Made by a program: the position numbers and the translations under genes. Positions 8,930 to 18,442 of a DNA stretch of 64,000 bases are shown piece by piece. The notes under the pieces are model-generated. The model did not search any database. It was not told the DNA's origin and saw nothing but the letters and a program-made list of their open reading frames with translations. Numbering within the stretch: position 1 is the stretch's first letter; the number at the start of each line of letters is the position of its first letter. The DNA comes from Candidatus Aminicenantota bacterium (GTDB taxonomy: Bacteria; Acidobacteriota; Aminicenantia; Aminicenantales; Aminicenantaceae), in contig WVZL01000016.1 of the NCBI GenBank assembly GCA_011772495.1, positions 292,499 through 356,498 on the forward strand. The letters run 5' to 3'.

Positions 8930-9781
8930 TCACTTCTCGTAATCGTAGAATCCTTTACCAGTCTTACGGCCCAGAAAACCAGCATCAACCATTTTTTTGA
9001 GCAGAGGACACGGTCTGTATTTCGAATCCTTAAAGCCTTCATACAGAACTTCCATGATATGAAGGCAGACATCCAGGCCGATAAGATCAGCCAGAGCGAG
9101 AGGACCCATAGGATGGTTCATGCCCAGCTTCATCACCGTATCGATAGCTTCAGCAGTCCCCACTCCTTCCATCAAAGCATAGACAGCCTCATTAATCATA
9201 GGAAGCAAGATCCGGTTAGCTATAAATCCTGGAAAATCATTGGCCTCTACGGGAACCTTCCCCATTTTTTCAGTAAGCGTTTTGACTTGATTGAACGTGT
9301 CCTCGGAAGTGGCCATGCCTTTTATCAGTTCTACCAGAGCCATCAAAGGGACTGGATTCATAAAATGCATCCCCATAAATTTCTCAGGCCGGCTGGTCAA
9401 AGAGGCCAATCGAGTAATGGAGATGGAGGAGGTGTTAGAAGTCAGGATAGCTTCAGGAGGAAGAAGACCATCGATTTCCTCAAGAACCTTCTTTTTTACT
9501 TCAAAATCCTCGAACACAGCTTCGATGGCGATCTGAACCTCTCTGAGGTCAGCCAAATTCATGGTGGTTTTTATTCGGCTCAATATCTTTTCTTTATCCT
9601 CTTCAACCTTGCCTTTTTCAATGAGCTTGGATAAGCTCGTGTCCATCGTTTTCAATGATTTCTGGAGAAATTCTTCCTTTACGTCCCCAAGAACGACCTC
9701 GAAGCCTGAGGCGGCTGCAACCTGGGCGATTCCGGTTCCCATGGTCCCTGCTCCTACGATTCCAATTTTTTCGATATTCAT
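8930..9781 (-). CDS. hbd: 3-hydroxybutyryl-CoA dehydrogenase
   Basis: 283 residues from ATG 9781. The N-terminal Rossmann motif is [12 protein letters not shown]; the family's [18 protein letters not shown] and GMHFMNPVP segments follow, and the C-terminal helical domain carries [17 protein letters not shown]. The enzyme interconverts acetoacetyl-CoA and 3-hydroxybutyryl-CoA with NAD(P)H in short-chain fatty-acid or butyrate metabolism. A GTG codon directly before the ATG is also possible, but the ATG has the better spacing to GAAGGAG. It lies 13 bases downstream of the thiolase gene, and the two enzymes catalyse consecutive steps. Confidence 0.95.
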   Translation of the reverse strand: MNIEKIGIVGAGTMGTGIAQVAAASGFEVVLGDVKEEFLQKSLKTMDTSLSKLIEKGKVEEDKEKILSRIKTTMNLADLREVQIAIEAVFEDFEVKKKVLEEIDGLLPPEAILTSNTSSISITRLASLTSRPEKFMGMHFMNPVPLMALVELIKGMATSEDTFNQVKTLTEKMGKVPVEANDFPGFIANRILLPMINEAVYALMEGVGTAEAIDTVMKLGMNHPMGPLALADLIGLDVCLHIMEVLYEGFKDSKYRPCPLLKKMVDAGFLGRKTGKGFYDYEK

Positions 9782-9794
9782 CACTTCTCCTTCT

Positions 9795-10985
9795 TTAAAC
9801 CATCTCCACGGCCATGGCCACAGCGTCTCCTCCTCCCAGACAGAGCGCTGCCACTCCCTTTTTCATCTTTCTGTGTTTCAAAGCATAAAGCAAAGTGGTT
9901 AGAATCCTGGCCCCAGTGGCACCTACTGGGTGGCCTAGCGCTACAGCGCCACCGTGGACATTGACTTTTTCTCTATCCAATCCCAGCTCTTTTATCAAAA
10001 CAACCAACTGGGAAGAAAAGGCCTCGTTAATCTCGAAAAGATCTACTTCTTCAATTTTCCAACCCACATTGCCTAGGAGCTTCTCTATGGCTTCCTTGGG
10101 AGCATACATGACCATAGAGGGTTCGACGCCGTTAGTGGCAGTGCCCAAAATCCGAACCAGAGGATTTAATCCTTTGTCTTTTATCGCTTCTTCAGAAGCC
10201 ATCACCACGGCCGCACCTCCATCATTTAAAGTAGACGCATTCCCAGCCGTAACTGTCCCATCTTTCTTGAAAACAGGCTTCAACTTTGCCAACTTCTCCA
10301 AAGTCGTGTCCTCACGAGGTCCTTCATCCACCTCAAAAACTACGGGCTCTCCTTTTTTCTGGGGAATTTCAACCGGGACAATCTCATCCTTGAAATAGCC
10401 TTTCTTGATGGCGTGAACCGCTTTCATATGACTCCTGTAGGCGTATTGATCCTGTTCTTCCCGGGAAGCGCCGAATTTTTCAGCCACGATTTCTCCAGTC
10501 ATTCCCATATGTATATCATCGAAGGCACACCAAAGACCATCCAGGATCATGGAGTCTTTCAACTTTAAGTCTCCGAATTTCACTCCTTCTCTCACCCGCC
10601 AGAGGAGATGAGGCGCTTTGCTCATACTCTCCATTCCTCCAGCGATAACGATGTTTTTTTCTTCCAGTTGGATAACCTGAGCAGCCAAGGCCACGGCTTT
10701 CAGGGCCGAACCGCAGACCTTGTTCACCGCAAAACAGCTCACCGTATAGGGAATCCCTCCCTTGACAGCGGCTTGCTTGGCAGGAGCCTGTCCAATCCCT
10801 GCGGAAACCACATTACCCAAGATGACTTCCTCTACATCTTCTCCCTTAAGCCCAGCTCTCTTGATGGCTTCTTTGATCGCAAAACCGCCCAATTCAGGTG
10901 CTGTGAAATCCTTAAGTGTCCCTAAGAAATTACCTATAGCTGTCCGGGCAGCCGCGACGATAAAAACATCTCTCAATTCACACAT
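9795..10985 (-). CDS. Acetyl-CoA acetyltransferase (thiolase)
   Basis: 396 residues. The acyl-accepting cysteine is C91 in [32 protein letters not shown] and the C-terminal LCLGGGD complete the thiolase active-site set. The enzyme condenses two acetyl-CoA to acetoacetyl-CoA or runs in the reverse, degradative direction. The C-terminal loop reads GGGD rather than the more common GGGQG, a small departure. With hbd downstream it supplies a C2-to-C4 module. Direction (fermentative synthesis or beta-oxidation) cannot be decided from the window. Confidence 0.95.
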   Translation of the reverse strand: MCELRDVFIVAAARTAIGNFLGTLKDFTAPELGGFAIKEAIKRAGLKGEDVEEVILGNVVSAGIGQAPAKQAAVKGGIPYTVSCFAVNKVCGSALKAVALAAQVIQLEEKNIVIAGGMESMSKAPHLLWRVREGVKFGDLKLKDSMILDGLWCAFDDIHMGMTGEIVAEKFGASREEQDQYAYRSHMKAVHAIKKGYFKDEIVPVEIPQKKGEPVVFEVDEGPREDTTLEKLAKLKPVFKKDGTVTAGNASTLNDGGAAVVMASEEAIKDKGLNPLVRILGTATNGVEPSMVMYAPKEAIEKLLGNVGWKIEEVDLFEINEAFSSQLVVLIKELGLDREKVNVHGGAVALGHPVGATGARILTTLLYALKHRKMKKGVAALCLGGGDAVAMAVEMV

Positions 10986-11009
10986 TCATGATTCCTTTCG
11001 TTGAATTCT

Positions 11010-11038
11010 TGTATAAATGCACCTCACTTTTATCACAA
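11010..11038 (-). promoter_or_regulatory. Possible promoter for the thiolase-hbd pair
   Basis: On the minus strand, TTGTGA (11033-11038) and TATACA (11010-11015) are 17 bases apart and lie 25 bases upstream of the thiolase start. Each hexamer matches consensus at four of six positions. The rest of the 196-base gap up to 11181 shows nothing I can call. Confidence 0.35.
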
Positions 11039-11181
11039 TTCAGAGATGGTGTAAACCCGCCTCTGACCTCTGTTTTTCTCCATTCTCAAGGGGAATCGAT
11101 GCCTAAGATTTGTAAGAAGAAATCACGCCTTTCTACAAAGACCCAAAAGGAAAATGAAACTAGAAGACAATCAAATCAAAC

Positions 11182-12855
11182 TCAGGAAAGCCCGGTGATC
11201 TCTCCCTCCTCATTAAGGTCTATCCTCTCAGCCGCCGGCGACTTGGGAAGCCCGGGCATGGTCATGATATCACCGCAGGAGACAACCACAAAGCCGGCGC
11301 CAGAACTTAAAGTAGCGTCGGTAACGATAAGCGTAAAATCCCGTGGCCTTCCCAGAGCCTCATCGTCGTCAGAGAGGGAATACTGAGTTTTAGCGATGCA
11401 AACCGGGAGATGTCCGAATCCATTCTTCTCTATCCTCAGGATTCTTCTTTTTATTTTTCCCTCCATGGCCACGGCATCGGCTCCGTAGATTTTCTTGGCT
11501 ACTGTCTCAATTTTCCCCAGGAGGGAAATCTCAGGTGGATAAAGAAATTCAAAGTTGTTCTCATCCTTCTTCATAGCTCTGATGAGCTCTTTAGCTAATT
11601 CCGTTCCTCCCTTTCCTCCCTCTGCCCAGACATTGCTCAGGGCCACTCTTGCCTTTTCCTCATGGCATAACTGAATGAACCTCTCCACTTCCTCCTTTGT
11701 ATCCGAGGAAAAATGGTTCAAAGCCACAACAAAGGGAACGCCGAATATCCTGAGGTTTTCAATGTGCTTCTTTAGGTTGGGAAATCCTTTTTCCACCGCC
11801 TCAACGTTTTCTTCCTGAACCTCATCCAGCTTGACTCCTCCGTGGAGCTTCAGAGCACGAATGGTGGCCACCAGAACGCAGGCAGCCGGAGGAGGGATAT
11901 GGCCTGTTCTGACCACGATATCGAAGAATTTTTCTGCTCCGAGGTCAGAAGCAAAACCTGTCTCTGTCACCACAAAATCGGCCAACCCCAAGGCCATCTT
12001 GGTGGCTATGATAGAATTGGTTCCATGGGCAATATTGGCAAAGGGTCCGCCGTGAATCAGGGCTGGTGTTCCTTCTAGCGTCTGGACCAGGTTTGGCTTG
12101 AGAGCATCTTTAAGCAGAGCGGCCATAGCTCCCACCGCGTTCAGGTCGCGAGCGAATACGGGCTCTTTATCAGGTGAATAGCCGATAAAGATATTGCCCA
12201 GCCTATCTTTCAAGTCATTCAAATCCTTGGCCAAACATAAAATGGCCATGATTTCAGAAGCAGCCGTGATGTCAAAACCTGTTTCCCGAGCCAAGCCTCG
12301 GAGAGGTCCTCCTATGCCGACCACGACTTCTCGGAGCACCCGATCATCCATATCCATAACCCTCTTCCAGGAAATAGTCCGACTATCCAACAATCCGCAG
12401 GCTCCATCAAAATGGAGGCGATTGTCAACCACGGCCGCCAGCAGGTTATGGGAAGCTGTCACTGCATGGATATCACCTGTAAAATGGAGGTTGATCTCTG
12501 CTCGAGGAGCAACCTGGGCATGGCCCCCTCCTGTAGCTCCTCCCTTCATCCCGAACACAGGCCCAAGGGAAGGTTCCCTGAGTGCCACGGCAGTCTTTTT
12601 CCCTAGCTGGCTCATAGCATCAGCCAGCCCGATAGAGGTCGTGGTCTTTCCCTCTCCAGCTGGAGTGGGAGTCATGGCTGTGACCATGATCAATTTTCCC
12701 TCCTGGGCTCCCTTTTTAGAGCCTTCAACCTGCAGGATCTTGGCCTTGTACAGACCGTATTTCTCCAAACTCTCTTTATTGATGCCAAGCTTTTCAGCGA
12801 TGTCCTCGATGGGTTTGAGTTTGATTTTACTCGCAATCTCCCTGTCGTCTACCAT
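11182..12855 (-). CDS. fhs: Formate-tetrahydrofolate ligase
   Basis: 557 residues, the standard length for formyltetrahydrofolate synthetase. The nucleotide-binding loop is PTPAGEGKTTT (about residues 64-73), with REPSLGPVFGMKGGATGGG and FTGDIHAVTASHNLLAA further on. It makes 10-formyl-THF from formate, ATP and THF, feeding purine synthesis or the methyl branch of the Wood-Ljungdahl pathway. No other acetogenesis genes are in the window, so the one-carbon context is open. ATG 12855 has a clear GGAGGAGG site. Confidence 0.97.
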   Translation of the reverse strand: MVDDREIASKIKLKPIEDIAEKLGINKESLEKYGLYKAKILQVEGSKKGAQEGKLIMVTAMTPTPAGEGKTTTSIGLADAMSQLGKKTAVALREPSLGPVFGMKGGATGGGHAQVAPRAEINLHFTGDIHAVTASHNLLAAVVDNRLHFDGACGLLDSRTISWKRVMDMDDRVLREVVVGIGGPLRGLARETGFDITAASEIMAILCLAKDLNDLKDRLGNIFIGYSPDKEPVFARDLNAVGAMAALLKDALKPNLVQTLEGTPALIHGGPFANIAHGTNSIIATKMALGLADFVVTETGFASDLGAEKFFDIVVRTGHIPPPAACVLVATIRALKLHGGVKLDEVQEENVEAVEKGFPNLKKHIENLRIFGVPFVVALNHFSSDTKEEVERFIQLCHEEKARVALSNVWAEGGKGGTELAKELIRAMKKDENNFEFLYPPEISLLGKIETVAKKIYGADAVAMEGKIKRRILRIEKNGFGHLPVCIAKTQYSLSDDDEALGRPRDFTLIVTDATLSSGAGFVVVSCGDIMTMPGLPKSPAAERIDLNEEGEITGLS

Positions 12856-12893
12856 AGAAACCTCCTCCTCGAGAGTTTACCTTTAATGCTCCT

Positions 12894-12923
12894 TTTAAAT
12901 CAAGCCCGGCCCTTCATAGTCAA
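12894..12923 (-). promoter_or_regulatory. Possible promoter for fhs
   Basis: On the minus strand, TTGACT (12918-12923), which overlaps the radC stop codon, and TTTAAA (12894-12899) are 18 bases apart, about 40 bases upstream of the fhs start. Confidence 0.3.
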
Positions 12924-13669
12924 TCTCCTTTTTTTAAATTGTGGAACATCGCTTCAAATTCCTCGATCAATCCCTCATCAGCAAAGCTAAAGTAACGGTT
13001 GTCGCCGATAATGATATGATCCAGGGCTTTTATCTGCATGATATTGGCGGCGAGAACTAACTCTCTCGTAATCGCCTTGTCACTCTCAGAAGGCTCTGGG
13101 TCGCCGGAGGGATGGTTGTGAACAAAAATCAAAGAAGATGCTTCGTACCTTAAAGCTTCTTTGATTATTTCTCTGGGATAAACGGCACTCGAGTCCACTG
13201 TTCCTTCTACAACAGTTTTTTCTTCCAGAATCTGATTCTTTGTGTCAAGAAAAATGACCTTGAATTTTTCTTTTTTTGCATCACGAAGAGAATGGTAAAG
13301 GTAATCAAAAACCTCCCGGGAGCAGCGGCACACGGGCCGGCTCATCATCCGAGACTTGAGAAAGCAGCGTGACACTTCCTGCACAAACCTAAGGCCGAAT
13401 ATATTATGGGGACCAAGGCCTTCGATCTCCTGCAGCCTTTCCTCCGAAGCCTCCAGGACTCCTCCCAAAGTTTTAAATCTTCTTAAAGCTTCTTTGGCTT
13501 GCTGCTTACAATCCCTCCGCGGGGTACCGAGACTCAAGAGAAGCTCTACGATCTCATAGTCCAACAATCCATCCAATCCCCCGTTCAAGAACCTCTCTCT
13601 AAGGCGCCTCCTGTGGCCCAGACTCTTAGAATTAAGGCGATTTCTCTCGGGTGGAGGATGACTTTTCAC
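12920..13669 (-). CDS. radC: RadC-family JAB-domain protein
   Basis: 249 residues from GTG 13669; a longer version from GTG 13708 would add a hydrophobic N-terminus not expected for this cytoplasmic family, so the shorter start is preferred, although neither has a clear ribosome-binding site. The N-terminal UPF0758 helix-hairpin-helix region (LLDYEIVELLLS and EIEGLGPHN) is followed by the MPN/JAB metal-binding motif VHNHPSGDPEPSESD. RadC was once linked to DNA repair, but its function is unresolved; the JAB motif suggests a metalloprotease or nuclease-like activity. It is followed on the same strand by fhs after a short gap. Confidence 0.93.
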   Translation of the reverse strand: MKSHPPPERNRLNSKSLGHRRRLRERFLNGGLDGLLDYEIVELLLSLGTPRRDCKQQAKEALRRFKTLGGVLEASEERLQEIEGLGPHNIFGLRFVQEVSRCFLKSRMMSRPVCRCSREVFDYLYHSLRDAKKEKFKVIFLDTKNQILEEKTVVEGTVDSSAVYPREIIKEALRYEASSLIFVHNHPSGDPEPSESDKAITRELVLAANIMQIKALDHIIIGDNRYFSFADEGLIEEFEAMFHNLKKGD

Positions 13670-13839
13670 GACCAATACATATGACGAAGGAAAAGAGAAA
13701 AATATCACAGCCTATTCGGTTTCTGCGAGGCCCAGCCCTTTTCATTCGCTTCCTTGACTCCAAGACATTGAAAGCTCGATATACAGTTGGATAACAAAAC
13801 AGAAAGGATAACTAACCGGGGAGGTCCGGAAATCTGTGT

Positions 13840-14163
13840 TTAGTTCTTCTTAATAGAGAAAAACTTTATTCTATAGAGCCTGTCGACTTCCTTTATTTTC
13901 AGTCTTAAGATATAGATGAGAACAAATATGGACAGCCACATCCAACCCACAAACACATAAATGGCTGTTCCTTCTTTGATATTCTTCGGGGAAGGAACGA
14001 TCTTCTCCTCCTCAGCTTCGGTTTGAGGCGCAGTTTCTTGCTGTTCCTGTACTGACTGTGGGTCTTCACTCGCCATTTGCTCACCAAATCCTGAGTTCAG
14101 CCATAAAGGAGTAAAAAAGCAGGCCAGCAACAGAAGAAGGACAGTCATCTTGCTTCTCATCAT
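13840..14163 (-). CDS. Small exported or membrane protein, CcmD-like, last gene of the respiratory operon
   Basis: 107 residues: an N-terminal signal peptide, an acidic Gln/Glu-rich linker (about 27-58), and one transmembrane helix (about 66-88) followed by a basic tail. The helix with its RLKIKEVDRL tail resembles CcmD, the small cytochrome c maturation protein, but the match is short and the protein is longer than typical CcmD. The start overlaps the cytochrome b stop by four bases, so it is made together with the complex and may be a small subunit of it. Function not established. Confidence 0.6.
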   Translation of the reverse strand: MMRSKMTVLLLLLACFFTPLWLNSGFGEQMASEDPQSVQEQQETAPQTEAEEEKIVPSPKNIKEGTAIYVFVGWMWLSIFVLIYILRLKIKEVDRLYRIKFFSIKKN

Positions 14164-15236
14164 AAAAGACTCCAGACCGTCATAGCCACTGCAAAGACAA
14201 TAACTACATAAGCGACAACGGTAATGATCTTGCCCTTCCTCTCTGTTGGCTTATTATCGATGAAAGGGAGGAAAAAGAACAGAACAAAAGCCACAGCGAT
14301 CATGAGCACAGCCACGGTATCACCGTTTATGAATAGTATTTTAGCCGGAAAGATTTTCAAGACCTGGAACAAGAAAAGAAAATACCACTCCGGCTTGATT
14401 CCTTCAGGCGCAGGAGCCATCAGATCCGCGGCTTTATCCAGAGAAGGCGGCAGAAAAATGGCCACAGTCACCAGAATCCCAACCAGCACTAACCAGACAA
14501 TCATCTCGCGGTAAACAAAGTTCGGCCAGAAAGGAAGTGACCTTACCTTTTTTCCCTTATTTTCAAAAGCAAGGGGAAGGCTCATGCCCTGTTTCTGGAT
14601 GAAATAGATATGAAAGGCCAGAAGGATGAAAATAAAAACAGGAAGGATACAGACATGAAAGCCAAAAAAACGGGTGAGAGTATCACCGGTGACGTCTTCG
14701 CCTCCCCGCAACAGCTTGGTGATCCAGATTCCCACCACTGGAATGGAGCGAGGAATATCGGTCCCCACTTTGGTGGCCGAAAGAGAAAGGTCATCCCAGG
14801 GCAGAAGATAGCCTGTAAACCCAAAGACCAAGGAAATTAGCAGAAGAAAAACCCCGCTCATCCAGGTGGCCTCTCTCGGTTTGCGATAAGATTTGGCAAT
14901 CCAGATGCTGAAAAGATGAATGAAAACGATGGCTATCATGAAAGAAGCTGACCAGAAGTGGACTGACCTGATAATCCAGCCGAGGGGAGCTTCGGTCATT
15001 ATCCGAGCAATGCTTTTGTTTGCCTCTTCTAGGGTAGGCTTATAATAGAAAACCAGCATAAACCCGGTAATGACCTGGATGCCAAACAAGAGCAGTATAG
15101 TGCTTCCGGTATAATACCAAATCGAGTGCCTGTGCTGCGGGACTTCTTTTTCTCTCAAGAATTTGAATATTGCACTAAGACCAAAACGATCATCAAACCA
15201 GGCTTGAATTTCGGCTGCTATCTTTTTGAGATTCAC
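14160..15236 (-). CDS. Cytochrome b of a b6/bc-type quinol-oxidising complex
   Basis: 358 residues, combining a b6-like N-terminal half and a subunit IV-like C-terminal part in one chain. Haem-ligand histidines are visible as H-x13-H in VHFWSASFMIAIVFIH and H-x14-H in FHVCILPVFIFILLAFH; 14 residues between the second pair is the b6 pattern rather than the bc1 pattern. The Qo-site motif appears as KPEWYFLF and the GYLLPWD segment is present. The protein should oxidise quinol together with the Rieske protein encoded just upstream (four-base overlap). No cytochrome c1 or f gene is found in the operon. About eight transmembrane helices are apparent. Confidence 0.93.
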   Translation of the reverse strand: MNLKKIAAEIQAWFDDRFGLSAIFKFLREKEVPQHRHSIWYYTGSTILLLFGIQVITGFMLVFYYKPTLEEANKSIARIMTEAPLGWIIRSVHFWSASFMIAIVFIHLFSIWIAKSYRKPREATWMSGVFLLLISLVFGFTGYLLPWDDLSLSATKVGTDIPRSIPVVGIWITKLLRGGEDVTGDTLTRFFGFHVCILPVFIFILLAFHIYFIQKQGMSLPLAFENKGKKVRSLPFWPNFVYREMIVWLVLVGILVTVAIFLPPSLDKAADLMAPAPEGIKPEWYFLFLFQVLKIFPAKILFINGDTVAVLMIAVAFVLFFFLPFIDNKPTERKGKIITVVAYVVIVFAVAMTVWSLL

Positions 15237-15682
15237 TCGACTCCTTCTCTTTTGACGATTATATTTTCCCCTTCTCTTTCGATGATTAGTTGGCGGAGGG
15301 GGCGGGGAGGAGGACCTCCGATATTCAGACCATTCTCGTCATACCAGCCCTCGTGGCAGGCACAAAAAAACTTCTTCTGCTCGGCAAGATAGACAACGTT
15401 ACAATCCAGGTGGGTACAGACAGCCACAAAGGCCAGGTAGGCTCCATCATCTTCCTTTTTGATAAGGCCGGGCTTGCTTCCCCAAGGAAAATTTCTGACA
15501 GAATTGGGGCCCATGTCTTCATAATCCGAAAAAGGAAGAATAACCTTATCCGGCTCTCTGTAAGGAGGGAAAATGAACTTCACGACAGGATATAGAAAAG
15601 AGGCTGCCAGAGCCCCCAGCCATCCTCCCAAGAGACCGTTAAGGAACTGGCGCCGGGAGAAAAGAGAATGTTTTAATTTCAT
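15233..15682 (-). CDS. Rieske [2Fe-2S] protein
   Basis: 149 residues. The N-terminus has a Tat-type SRRQFL motif followed by a hydrophobic helix that probably stays as a membrane anchor. The cluster ligands are in CTHLDC and CACHEGWYD, with two Cys and two His as in all Rieske proteins. It should transfer electrons from quinol at the cytochrome b Qo site to an unknown acceptor. It overlaps both its neighbours by four bases (sdhB upstream, cytochrome b downstream), so translation is coupled through the operon. Confidence 0.95.
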   Translation of the reverse strand: MKLKHSLFSRRQFLNGLLGGWLGALAASFLYPVVKFIFPPYREPDKVILPFSDYEDMGPNSVRNFPWGSKPGLIKKEDDGAYLAFVAVCTHLDCNVVYLAEQKKFFCACHEGWYDENGLNIGGPPPRPLRQLIIEREGENIIVKREGVE

Positions 15683-16404
15683 TTATTTAATCTAAGAATT
15701 CTTTTGATCTTTTCTACGACCAATTTCCTCCTCAGGGCTTCAATTCCATCAGCGGGCCTCACATCTTTGGGACAAACCTCATTGCACTTGAATATTGTAT
15801 CACAACCCCAGGCTCCCCCTTCTGTATTTACTCGCGACCAGTTCGAAAAAGGCCTCTTATCTCTTGGGTCCTTCACCAAGCGGTAAAGCTTGGCCAGGGC
15901 AGCCGGTCCCAGGTATCGCTCATCCCTTGAAACCACTGGACAGACGCTATAGCAGCACCCACACAAGATGCAATTGATATACTGGAGTATCTTCTCCATC
16001 TCTTCCTCTTCAATCCTATGGCCTCTTTCTAATATCTCTTTTTGAGGATGAAGAAAGGGCTCAATTTTATGCAGAGCTTCCCAGAAAGGTTCCATGTCCA
16101 CTACCAGGTCTTTCTGAATTTTCAGGTTAGGCATAGGCTCGATGATGATCCGGTCTGATTCAAGAGACTCAACCATGGTCCGGCAGGCCAAGTCAAACTT
16201 TCCGTTAATCACCATGCCGCAGGAACCGCAAATGGCCTCCCGGCAGCTATACCGGAAGGATAGAGTGCAGTCCTGTTCATTCCGGATATTCATCAGGGCT
16301 TCCAGGACCGATTTTGACTCTTCGGTCGAGTAGAGAAATTCCTGAAAATAAGGGGATTTATCCTGCGGGGGATCATACCTTAAAATCTCAAAAATATATT
16401 CCAT
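15679..16404 (-). CDS. sdhB: Succinate dehydrogenase/fumarate reductase iron-sulfur subunit
   Basis: 241 residues from ATG 16404, which lies one base after the sdhA stop; a longer frame to 16446 would overlap sdhA and is rejected. The [2Fe-2S] ligands are in YSCREAICGSCG and DLAC, the [4Fe-4S] ligands in CILCGCCYSVCP, and the [3Fe-4S] ligands in CNEVCPKDVRP. This subunit carries electrons from the flavin in SdhA to the quinone site at the membrane anchor. It is preceded by sdhA and followed by the Rieske gene, an unusual junction between Complex II and Complex III parts. Confidence 0.96.
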   Translation of the reverse strand: MEYIFEILRYDPPQDKSPYFQEFLYSTEESKSVLEALMNIRNEQDCTLSFRYSCREAICGSCGMVINGKFDLACRTMVESLESDRIIIEPMPNLKIQKDLVVDMEPFWEALHKIEPFLHPQKEILERGHRIEEEEMEKILQYINCILCGCCYSVCPVVSRDERYLGPAALAKLYRLVKDPRDKRPFSNWSRVNTEGGAWGCDTIFKCNEVCPKDVRPADGIEALRRKLVVEKIKRILRLNK

Positions 16405-16405
16405 C

Positions 16406-18103
16406 TCAGTATTCTCTTGCTTTTGGCTTGTATTTGCTCGCATCAACTTCTTGGTAGCTGATCAGGGGCTGACCATCCTTCTGGGTAACTATTGTATGCT
16501 TCAGCCATTCCTTATCATTCCGTTCTTTGAAATCCAGCCGGTAATGGGAACCTCGGGTTTCCTCCCGGTTTAAAGCACCCAGGGCAATAACTTCGGCCAA
16601 ATCGAGCATCGACTCAAACTCTAGAATGTTGACCAGTTCCTGACTGAATCGCAGGCACTGGCCGGATAGATGAACTCGATGGTATTGTTCCTTCAATTCA
16701 TGAATCTTGTCCAGGGCCTCTTCGAGGTTCTTTTTTTCCCTGAAAAGCCCAACATTATCACTCATGACCTCCTTCAACCTATTCAACAGAAGATGGATTT
16801 TAAGGGCAGAATCCTTCTTTTCCCAACCCTCAATCCTCTTTTTCAATTCCAAAGCCTCATCAAGGAGTATTTTTTCCTCCAGTCCTGTGTCTCCGCTTCC
16901 CCTAACATAAATCGAGGCCTCTTCCCCGGCGATTTTACCGAAGACAACTGTATCCAGGAGCGAGTTGCCCCCCAGGCGGTTCGCTCCATGAATGCTCACA
17001 CAGGCACATTCTCCAGCAGCAAAGAAGCCCTGAATGATGGAGGCACATTTCAGGTTAACATCTATTCCTCCCATGGAATAATGCTGGGCAGGCTGGATGG
17101 GAATCGGGCTCTCGATAGGGTCAAGGCCAGCGAAATTTATACATATTTCACGTATACCGGGAAGTCTTTTTTTTATTTTGGCTTCCCCCAGGTGTCTTAA
17201 GTCAAGCTGAACGTATTCATTCTCGAATCCATTCCCCTTATCGATCTCAGTCTGAATGGCTCGGGCCACGATGTCCCGGGGAGCGAGCTCCATGGTTGAG
17301 GGAGCATAATCTTCCATGAATCTTTTGCTCTTGTTGTTGACCAAATAGCCTCCCTCGCCTCTTGCTCCTTCAGTGATCAATATATTCTTGTCATAGAGGG
17401 AGGTGGGATGAAACTGAACAAATTCCATATCTTTCAACGGAACTCCGGCTTGGTAAGCGATCCCGATCCCGCTGCCATGATTGATATAAGCGTTTGTGGT
17501 CTTCAAATAAACTCGACCATAACCACCAGTGGCAAAAATGACAGCCCGAGCCCTGACAGGCATGATTTGGCCGGTAGTCAGGTCATAGATGACGACCCCA
17601 GCGCATTTCCCTTCCCTGACTACGAGCTTGGTCACCAGCCATTCATTGTAGAACTTAACCTGTTTTCTTACCGATTGTTCAAAAAGAGTGTGAAGGATGA
17701 CGAGCCCAGTCCTGTCCGCTGCATAACAGGTCCGAGGAAAGCCGGCCCCCCCAAAAGGTCGTTGGGCAATCACTCCCCCCGGAAAGCGACTGAAAGGAAC
17801 TCCGAAATATTCCAGCTCGTAGATGGCAGGGATGGCTTTCTGGCACATCAACTCAGCCACTTTCTGATCAGCCAAATAATCGCTTCCTTTGATCGTGTCA
17901 AGGGCATGCCGCTCCCAGCTGTCATCTTTCCCCTCTGGATTGTTTCCCAGGGCTGCATTTATTCCCCCTTGAGCAGCTACCGAATGGGAACGGAGAGGAT
18001 GAACTTTGGAAACGACAGCCACATTCAGCTTGGGGTCGCTGTTCAAGGCAGCAGCCAAACCGGCTAATCCTCCCCCGACGACGAGGATATCGTGTTCAAT
18101 CAT
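16406..18103 (-). CDS. sdhA: Succinate dehydrogenase/fumarate reductase flavoprotein subunit
   Basis: 565 residues. The FAD-binding motif [13 protein letters not shown] is at the N-terminus; [14 protein letters not shown] carries the histidine that binds FAD covalently; [13 protein letters not shown] contains the active-site arginine region. The C-terminal part is the usual helical domain with HYRLDF. It oxidises succinate to fumarate or does the reverse; the sequence alone does not tell which direction dominates. It is directly adjacent to the anchor gene (no gap) and followed by sdhB. Confidence 0.97.
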   Translation of the reverse strand: MIEHDILVVGGGLAGLAAALNSDPKLNVAVVSKVHPLRSHSVAAQGGINAALGNNPEGKDDSWERHALDTIKGSDYLADQKVAELMCQKAIPAIYELEYFGVPFSRFPGGVIAQRPFGGAGFPRTCYAADRTGLVILHTLFEQSVRKQVKFYNEWLVTKLVVREGKCAGVVIYDLTTGQIMPVRARAVIFATGGYGRVYLKTTNAYINHGSGIGIAYQAGVPLKDMEFVQFHPTSLYDKNILITEGARGEGGYLVNNKSKRFMEDYAPSTMELAPRDIVARAIQTEIDKGNGFENEYVQLDLRHLGEAKIKKRLPGIREICINFAGLDPIESPIPIQPAQHYSMGGIDVNLKCASIIQGFFAAGECACVSIHGANRLGGNSLLDTVVFGKIAGEEASIYVRGSGDTGLEEKILLDEALELKKRIEGWEKKDSALKIHLLLNRLKEVMSDNVGLFREKKNLEEALDKIHELKEQYHRVHLSGQCLRFSQELVNILEFESMLDLAEVIALGALNREETRGSHYRLDFKERNDKEWLKHTIVTQKDGQPLISYQEVDASKYKPKAREY

Positions 18104-18412
18104 CTAATAATTCCTGGTGAAGTAAAGTACGAGTAAAGAAGCGCTTATGACCAGGCTGAGGAGAGTGAAGATCCAGAATAGCAATTTTTCTTTCCGCACT
18201 CCAAGGTCGATGACGACGGTTCTCAAGCCATAAAAGGCATGAAACACGATCAGGACAATGAGAAGAGTGTCCGAAAGAGGATTGGTATGGAGCACCAGAG
18301 CCCAGTCTGGTTTTTGGGCTTTGGTCATTAAGAAGAAAGACGTTACAAACTTAAGGCCAAGGAGGAGGATAAGAAGCAATCCGCTGAGGCGGTGAAATAT
18401 CCAAACAAACAT
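18104..18412 (-). CDS. sdhC: SdhC/SdhD-like haem membrane anchor
   Basis: 102 residues with three transmembrane helices. FHRLSG at the N-terminus matches the quinone-site segment of SdhC, and HAFYGLRTVVIDLG matches the haem-ligand helix (H-x3-G-x-R). The N-terminal extension usual in SdhC is missing. Only this one three-helix anchor gene is present, while most succinate dehydrogenases with three-helix anchors have two. A clear AAGGAG site lies eight bases before ATG 18412. It is the first gene of the respiratory operon. Confidence 0.85.
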   Translation of the reverse strand: MFVWIFHRLSGLLLILLLGLKFVTSFFLMTKAQKPDWALVLHTNPLSDTLLIVLIVFHAFYGLRTVVIDLGVRKEKLLFWIFTLLSLVISASLLVLYFTRNY

Positions 18413-18442
18413 GGATTTCTCTCCTTAGGCTAAGGATATACT

